In this document: one piece after another, positions 59,770-64,000 of the stretch | Layout of the letters: each line of letters starts with the position of its first letter | Numbering within the stretch: position 1 is the stretch's first letter | Source of the DNA: Streptosporangium album | Lineage (GTDB): Bacteria; Actinomycetota; Actinomycetes; Streptosporangiales; Streptosporangiaceae | Assembly: GCF_014203795.1 (NCBI RefSeq) | Contig: NZ_JACHJU010000002.1 | Span: forward strand, 496,001-560,000 | Length of the DNA stretch: 64,000 nucleotides | Direction: 5' to 3' | Position numbers and translations under genes: made by a program | The notes under the pieces: generated by a model | The model's database searches: none | The model's input: only the letters and a program-made list of their open reading frames with translations | What the model was told of the DNA's origin: nothing

Positions 59770-59799
59770 TTGACCATCGCCATAAGCTCCCTTTAGCAT
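59770..59799 (+). promoter_or_regulatory. Candidate promoter of the ribose-type sugar ABC operon
   Basis: TTGACC (59770-59775) and TAGCAT (59794-59799) are 18 bp apart in the AT-rich middle of the 205-bp divergent gap, pointing toward the ATPase gene. A GTCAAAGCA near 59730 and TGCTTGAC at 59767 are near-inverted copies, with the second overlapping the -35 box; they could be the ROK repressor site. Confidence 0.45.
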
Positions 59800-59890
59800 C
59801 CCGCAATATGGAGGAAATCCGACGGTTACCGGCGGATGCCGTCCATGCGGGTGTCACCGGAACCGGATGATGGCGGGAGGTGGACGCGTC

Positions 59891-61339
59891 GTGATCCTGA
59901 AGATGCGCGGCATCGCCAAGAGCTTCCTCGGCGTGCGCGTGCTGAGCGGGGTCGGACTGGAGGTGGCCGCGGGCGAGGTGCACGCGGTCGTCGGGGAGAA
60001 CGGTGCCGGCAAGTCCACGCTGATGAAGATCCTCGCCGGTGTCCACCTGCCGGACGAGGGCGTCGTCGAGATCGACGGCTCCCCGGTCTCCTTCTCCCAT
60101 CCCCTTGACGCCCAGCGCGCCGGGGTGGCGATCATCTACCAGGAGTTCAACCTGCTGCCCGAGCGCGGTGTCGCGGAGAACGTCTTCCTCGGCCGCGAGC
60201 CCGTCAGGCGGGGCCTGGTCGACCGGGCCGCGATGGAGACCGCCACCGCGCGGCTGCTGGAGCAGCTGGGCGAGACCTCCTTCGGCCCCCGCGACCTGGT
60301 CCGTCACCTGTCCATCGCCCAGCAGCAGGTGGTGGAGATCGTCAAGGCGCTCTCCCAGAACGCCCGGATCATCGTGATGGACGAGCCGACGGCCGCGCTC
60401 GCCGACCACGAGGTGGAGCTGCTCTACCGGCTCGTCTCGCGGCTGCGGGAGCGAGGGATCGCCGTCCTCTACATCTCCCACCGGCTGCGCGAGGTGTTCG
60501 ACCTGGCGGACCGGGTGACCGTCCTGAAGGACGGCACGCTGGTCACGACCGCGGAGACCGCACAGATCACCTCCGACGAGCTGGTCCGGCTGATGGTCGG
60601 CCGCGACCTGCGCGCCTACTTCCCGCCCCGGGAAGCAGGCGCGGCGGGCGAGGTACGGCTCGGCGTGCGCGGCGGCGGCAACACCGTACTCGACGGGATC
60701 GACCTCGACCTGCGCGCGGGGGAGATCCTCGGGGTGGCCGGGCTGCAGGGTTCGGGCCGGACGGAGCTGGCCAAGGCCCTCTTCGGCGCCGAGCCGTTCA
60801 CCCGCGGCGAGATGACCCCGCTGCGGCCCGCGTCGGTACGGCAGGCCGTGGCGGCCGGGATCGGGCTGGTGACCGAGGACCGGAAGGCCGAGGGGCTCGC
60901 GCTGCGCCAGTCGGTCCGCGACAACGCCCTGCTGGTCTCCCGCTCCGTACGGCGGGGCGGCCGCGGCGACGTCAGGGCACTGCTGGAGGCCGTACGGCTC
61001 CAGCCTCCCCGCCCCGAGCAGGAGGTCCGCTACCTGTCCGGCGGCAACCAGCAGAAGGTCGTGCTGGCGAAGTGGATGACCGTGGCACCGGAGGTTCTCG
61101 TGTTCGACGAGCCCACGCGCGGAGTCGACGTGGGAGCCAAGGCCGCGATCTACGACCTGATGCGCGGCCTGGCGAAGGACGGCATGGCCATCATGATGAT
61201 CTCTTCCGAACTCCCCGAACTCGTCGGCATGAGCGATCGCATCGTCGTGATGCGCGACGGCCGCATCGCCGGAGAGCTCCCCTCCGGTCCCTCGGAGGAG
61301 GCGGTCATGCGTCTGGCAGCCGGCGAGGTGTCACCGTGA
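59891..61339 (+). CDS. Sugar ABC importer ATPase, RbsA/XylG type
   Basis: 482 residues from GTG 59891, after GGGAGG (upstream ATG 59867 lacks a site). Two ATPase halves, as usual for this class. Half 1 has Walker A GENGAGKST, a Q-loop in IIYQEFNLLPE, the signature LSIAQQQVVEI and Walker B IIVMDEPTAAL. Half 2 has the degenerate P-loop GLQGSGRTELAK typical of RbsA, signature LSGGNQQKVVLAKW and VLVFDEPTRGVDVGAK. It drives import of a monosaccharide such as ribose, xylose or galactose through the two permeases that follow. Confidence 0.95.
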   Translation: MILKMRGIAKSFLGVRVLSGVGLEVAAGEVHAVVGENGAGKSTLMKILAGVHLPDEGVVEIDGSPVSFSHPLDAQRAGVAIIYQEFNLLPERGVAENVFLGREPVRRGLVDRAAMETATARLLEQLGETSFGPRDLVRHLSIAQQQVVEIVKALSQNARIIVMDEPTAALADHEVELLYRLVSRLRERGIAVLYISHRLREVFDLADRVTVLKDGTLVTTAETAQITSDELVRLMVGRDLRAYFPPREAGAAGEVRLGVRGGGNTVLDGIDLDLRAGEILGVAGLQGSGRTELAKALFGAEPFTRGEMTPLRPASVRQAVAAGIGLVTEDRKAEGLALRQSVRDNALLVSRSVRRGGRGDVRALLEAVRLQPPRPEQEVRYLSGGNQQKVVLAKWMTVAPEVLVFDEPTRGVDVGAKAAIYDLMRGLAKDGMAIMMISSELPELVGMSDRIVVMRDGRIAGELPSGPSEEAVMRLAAGEVSP

Positions 61340-62382
61340 CCGCACGAGAGAGGCTCCGCCTCGCCCGGCCCCCGGCGGCGTCCGTCCCCGCCGAGCCGGC
61401 CGCCGCCGCACGCCGTGGAGGGGTGCTGTCGGGTCGTATCGGCTCGACACAGGTCATCTACCTGGCCCTGGCCGGGGTCATGCTCGTCGGATGGGCGCTG
61501 GTGGCCCTCGACGGGGGCGACTTCCTCACCCTGGAGACCATCGTCGGCATCCAGCAGCGGTCGGCCGCGCTGGGCATCGTCGCGGTGGGGCAGACCCTGG
61601 CGATCCTGGCCGGGTCGCTGGACCTGTCGGTGGCGTACCTGATCAGCCTCACCTCGCTCGTCGCGGCGGAGATCATGGCGGGCCAGGACAGCGGGATCGT
61701 GCCGGCCGTCGCGGCGGTGCTCGCGGTGAGCGCGCTGGTCGGCCTGGTCAACGGCCTCGTCATCACCCGGCTCCATGTGCACGCCTTCATCGCGACGCTC
61801 GGCACGGCGCTGATCATCCGGGGGGTCGTGGACCATCTCTACGACGGTCCGGCGGGCAGCGTTCCGGAGTCCTTCCAGCGGCTCGGCTACGACAGACTCG
61901 GGCCGGTCCCGGTCTCGGCGCTGCTCTGGGCCGCCGTCGCGGTCGCCGCCTGGTTCCTGCTGCGCCGTACCCGGCTCGGATACCGGATCTACGCGGTCGG
62001 CGGGGACGAGGAGGTGGCCCGGCTGTCCGGGGTGCGGACCGGCCGGGTCATCGTCGCCACGCACGTCCTGTGCTCGGTCTGCGCGGGGATCGCCGGCCTG
62101 CTGCTGGCCGGCAGGCTCGGCGCGGGGGCACCCACGGTCGGCACCGACGGCGGCTACGACCTGGAGTCGATCGCCGCGGTGGTCCTCGGCGGCACCGCCC
62201 TGGCCGGGGGCCGGGGCGGGGTCCCCGGGACGGTCGGCGGGGTGCTGCTGCTGGCCGTGCTCGACAGCGTCTTCAACCAGCTCGAGGTCAACGCGTTCTT
62301 CAAGGACGTGGTGCGCGGCGTGGTCATCGTCGTCGCGGTGGCCGGCTACGCACGCCGTACCGTCAGGAGGCGATCCCGGTGA
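61336..62382 (+). CDS. Sugar ABC importer permease 1 (RbsC family)
   Basis: 348 residues from GTG 61336, overlapping the ATPase stop by 4 bp. A 35-residue Ala/Arg-rich cytoplasmic N-terminus precedes about 8-10 TM helices. The BPD_transp_2 signatures are LGIVAVGQTLAILAGSLDLSVAYL, LIIRGVVDHLYDG, and GYDLESIAAVVLGGTALAGGRGGVPG. It forms one half of the pore. Together with the next gene this is a hetero-permease, unlike RbsC, which is one gene. Confidence 0.93.
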   Translation: MTARERLRLARPPAASVPAEPAAAARRGGVLSGRIGSTQVIYLALAGVMLVGWALVALDGGDFLTLETIVGIQQRSAALGIVAVGQTLAILAGSLDLSVAYLISLTSLVAAEIMAGQDSGIVPAVAAVLAVSALVGLVNGLVITRLHVHAFIATLGTALIIRGVVDHLYDGPAGSVPESFQRLGYDRLGPVPVSALLWAAVAVAAWFLLRRTRLGYRIYAVGGDEEVARLSGVRTGRVIVATHVLCSVCAGIAGLLLAGRLGAGAPTVGTDGGYDLESIAAVVLGGTALAGGRGGVPGTVGGVLLLAVLDSVFNQLEVNAFFKDVVRGVVIVVAVAGYARRTVRRRSR

Positions 62383-63317
62383 GAGCCCTCAGGTCCGCAG
62401 GGCCGATCTTCCTCGTGCTGGCCGTGCTGCTGGTGCTGATCGCCGTGGCCAACCCGTTCTTCCTGGAGCCCGCCGGGTTCCTGGCGTTCGTGAAACGGGC
62501 CGCGCCGCTGGTCATCCTGGCGGCCGGGCAGTACTTCGTGATCGTCTCGGGGGAGTTCGACCTGTCGGTCGGGTCGCTGGTCACCGTTCAGGTGGTGGTG
62601 GCGGCCCGGTTGATCGAGGGCGACGAGGCGGCGACCTGGCCGGTGCTGGCCCTGCTGCTCGCGCTGGGGCTGCTGGTCGGGCTGGTCAACGGGGTGATCA
62701 CCACCGGGCTGCGGGTGCCGTCGTTCATCACCACGCTGGGCATGATGCTGGTGCTGTCCGGCGCGGTGTTCCTGTGGACCGGCGGCGCCCCGCGGGGTGC
62801 GCTGTCGGAGACGTTCCGGATGTTCGGCCGCAAAGACCTCGGGCCGGTGCCCTGGTCGGTGCTCATCCTCCTGGTCGTGGGCACGGCGGCGATCCTGCTC
62901 ATGCGCTCCGACTTCGGCAAGCGGCTCATCGCCACCGGCGACAACGAGCGCGCGGCGGCCCTGTCGGGCGTCCGGGTCGGCCGGACCCGGGTCCTCGCCT
63001 TCGTCGTCTCCGGCCTGGCCGCGGCCGTGGCGGGCATCCTGCTCGGCGGCTTCGCGGGAGTCTCCGCCCAGGTCGGCCAGGGGCTGGAGTTCCAGGCCAT
63101 CACCGCCGTCGTGCTCGGTGGCGTCGTGCTCGGCGGCGGGCGCGGCTCGGTGGTGGCGGCCATGGCCGGGGCGTTCACACTGGAGGCCCTGTTCACCCTG
63201 CTCAACCTGCACGGTATCTCGGGGGCCCTGGAGTATGCCGTCCAAGGCGTGATCATCATCGCCGCGGTCGCCGCGGGGGCCGTACGGCTCCCGCTCCGAC
63301 GGGCGGCACGCGTCTGA
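62379..63317 (+). CDS. Sugar ABC importer permease 2 (RbsC family)
   Basis: 312 residues from GTG 62379, overlapping permease 1 by 4 bp. It has the same family signatures, LVILAAGQYFVIVSGEFDLSVGSL, VPSFITTLGMMLVLSG and GLEFQAITAVVLGGVVLGGGRGSV, but is clearly a different paralogue with a short N-terminus. It makes the second half of the pore. The gap after it contains a weak GAACAC...GTGTTC hairpin that may lower read-through to the binding-protein gene. Confidence 0.93.
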   Translation: MRALRSAGPIFLVLAVLLVLIAVANPFFLEPAGFLAFVKRAAPLVILAAGQYFVIVSGEFDLSVGSLVTVQVVVAARLIEGDEAATWPVLALLLALGLLVGLVNGVITTGLRVPSFITTLGMMLVLSGAVFLWTGGAPRGALSETFRMFGRKDLGPVPWSVLILLVVGTAAILLMRSDFGKRLIATGDNERAAALSGVRVGRTRVLAFVVSGLAAAVAGILLGGFAGVSAQVGQGLEFQAITAVVLGGVVLGGGRGSVVAAMAGAFTLEALFTLLNLHGISGALEYAVQGVIIIAAVAAGAVRLPLRRAARV

Positions 63318-63386
63318 ACACACCTCTTTTCGAACGTGTTCCCCCATGAAGAGGCACCCCCCAAAAGAAAAGAAGGAGACCTTGAG

Positions 63387-64000
63387 TTGAACAGGTCTAT
63401 CGTGGCTCTCGTCGCGGGCGTCTCCGCGATGTTGCTCGCCGCCGGATGCGCCAGCGACAAGCCGGCCGCCACCGGCGCGACCTCCGCGGCCTCGACGGCC
63501 GCCTCGGCGTCGGCTCCGGTCGCGACCACGTCCTCCGGGACCGGCGAGCAGTCGAAGTTCTTCGTCCAGGCCGACTTCGACGCCCAGCTCGGCATGCGCG
63601 CCCAGACCCCCGAGGGCCCGGAGGGCAAGCCGTGGGAGCAGGCCATCGCGCCGGGTGAGAAGGCGGACACCGCCAAGTACAAGAAGGACGGCCCCTACCA
63701 CCTCTGCTTCTCCAACGCCGCGGTCAACAACCCCTGGCGGCAGGTGGGCTGGAAGACCATGCAGGCCGAGGTGGCCCTGCACAAGGAGATCGCCAAGTTC
63801 ACCGCGCTCGACGCGGAGGGCAAGGACGACAAGCAGATCTCCGACATCGCCGAACTGGTCGGCAAGGGCTGTGACGCGCTGATCGTCTCGCCCAACACGA
63901 CCGCGACGCTGACCCCCGCGGTGACGGGCGCCTGCCCGAAGGTCCCCGTGATCGTCTTCGACCGCGGGGTGGACACCGACTGCCCGGTGACGTTCATCAA
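63387..64000 (+). CDS. Sugar-binding lipoprotein, RbsB-like (3' end outside window)
   Basis: About 204 residues visible. TTG 63387 is chosen because AAGGAG lies 8 bases before it, and because translation gives a proper lipoprotein signal: LNRSIVALVAGVSAMLLAAGC with the lipid-bearing Cys at position 21. A Ser/Ala/Thr-rich spacer and a roughly 50-residue extra segment lead into the periplasmic-binding fold, with HLCFSNAAVNNPWRQVGWK, then ISDIAELVGKGCDALIVSPN and VPVIVFDRGVD, as in RbsB/XylF-type proteins. The Asn-Pro-W and FDR motifs contact sugar in this family. It completes the ROK-controlled importer. Confidence 0.9.
   Translation, partial: MNRSIVALVAGVSAMLLAAGCASDKPAATGATSAASTAASASAPVATTSSGTGEQSKFFVQADFDAQLGMRAQTPEGPEGKPWEQAIAPGEKADTAKYKKDGPYHLCFSNAAVNNPWRQVGWKTMQAEVALHKEIAKFTALDAEGKDDKQISDIAELVGKGCDALIVSPNTTATLTPAVTGACPKVPVIVFDRGVDTDCPVTFI

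Overview
The window is high-GC DNA with GTG and TTG starts, many 4-bp ATGA/GTGA gene overlaps, Ser/Thr kinase signalling, mycothiol-type DinB/MDMPI proteins and WXG/YbaB proteins. This points to a large-genome filamentous actinobacterium, most likely Streptosporangiales (Streptosporangium/Nonomuraea-like); the family-level placement is inference from gene style. No tRNA, rRNA, CRISPR array or intact insertion sequence was seen.

Layout. 1-6.5 kb: a methyltransferase cut by the window edge, a broken MFS fragment, an MFS exporter divergent from a Nudix protein, an uncharacterised gene pair, and a small ORF translationally coupled to a protein-isoaspartate methyltransferase. 6.5-9.8 kb: TetR coupled to an ATP-grasp/phosphohistidine enzyme with rifampicin-phosphotransferase-like domain order. 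9.9-15.6 kb: selD, an APC permease, and glycerol genes glpF-glpD without glpK. 15.7-18.0 kb: a membrane Ser/Thr kinase and an MDMPI-type protein.

18.3-36.0 kb is the most distinctive part. Two complete peptide/oligosaccharide-type ABC importers lie in tandem. The first follows a double-GNAT acetyltransferase and an altered-active-site PIG-L protein. The second has a permease-ATPase fusion and continues into a NanA-like aldolase, a GH42 beta-galactosidase and an AIM24 protein. A FadR-type GntR regulator sits between them. The content fits uptake and breakdown of a galactose-containing, possibly N-acylated or sialylated, glycan; that reading is inference.

36.0-39.5 kb: a decayed sugar-modification locus (GT4, remnant of a carbamoyltransferase, GT9, UDP-glucuronate decarboxylase-like protein) ending in a perfect palindrome that carries the stop codons of both convergent genes. 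39.6-40.7 kb: TIGR03086-type protein and MarR. 40.8-48.8 kb: a glutamate-type ABC importer with two substrate-binding lipoproteins, a CitB-like response regulator overlapping the second of them, and a divergent hybrid histidine kinase. 48.8-50.7 kb: a small type-VII-secretion-like set (Ser/Pro-repeat WXG-like protein, CpnT-N-like protein, YbaB protein). 50.9-53.1 kb: P1 peptidase and a lipoprotein. 53.2-55.9 kb: a decayed NarL two-component pair next to a beta-propeller gene and a possible integrase scrap. 56.0-58.5 kb: HTH repressor and alpha/beta hydrolase around a perfect operator palindrome, then a GNAT. 58.5-64.0 kb: a ROK repressor divergent from a ribose-type sugar ABC operon whose binding protein runs off the window.

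The recurring theme is nutrient import, each system with its own local regulator, interspersed with clear gene decay at 0.9-1.1, 37.4, 53.2-54.4 and possibly 55.8 kb.
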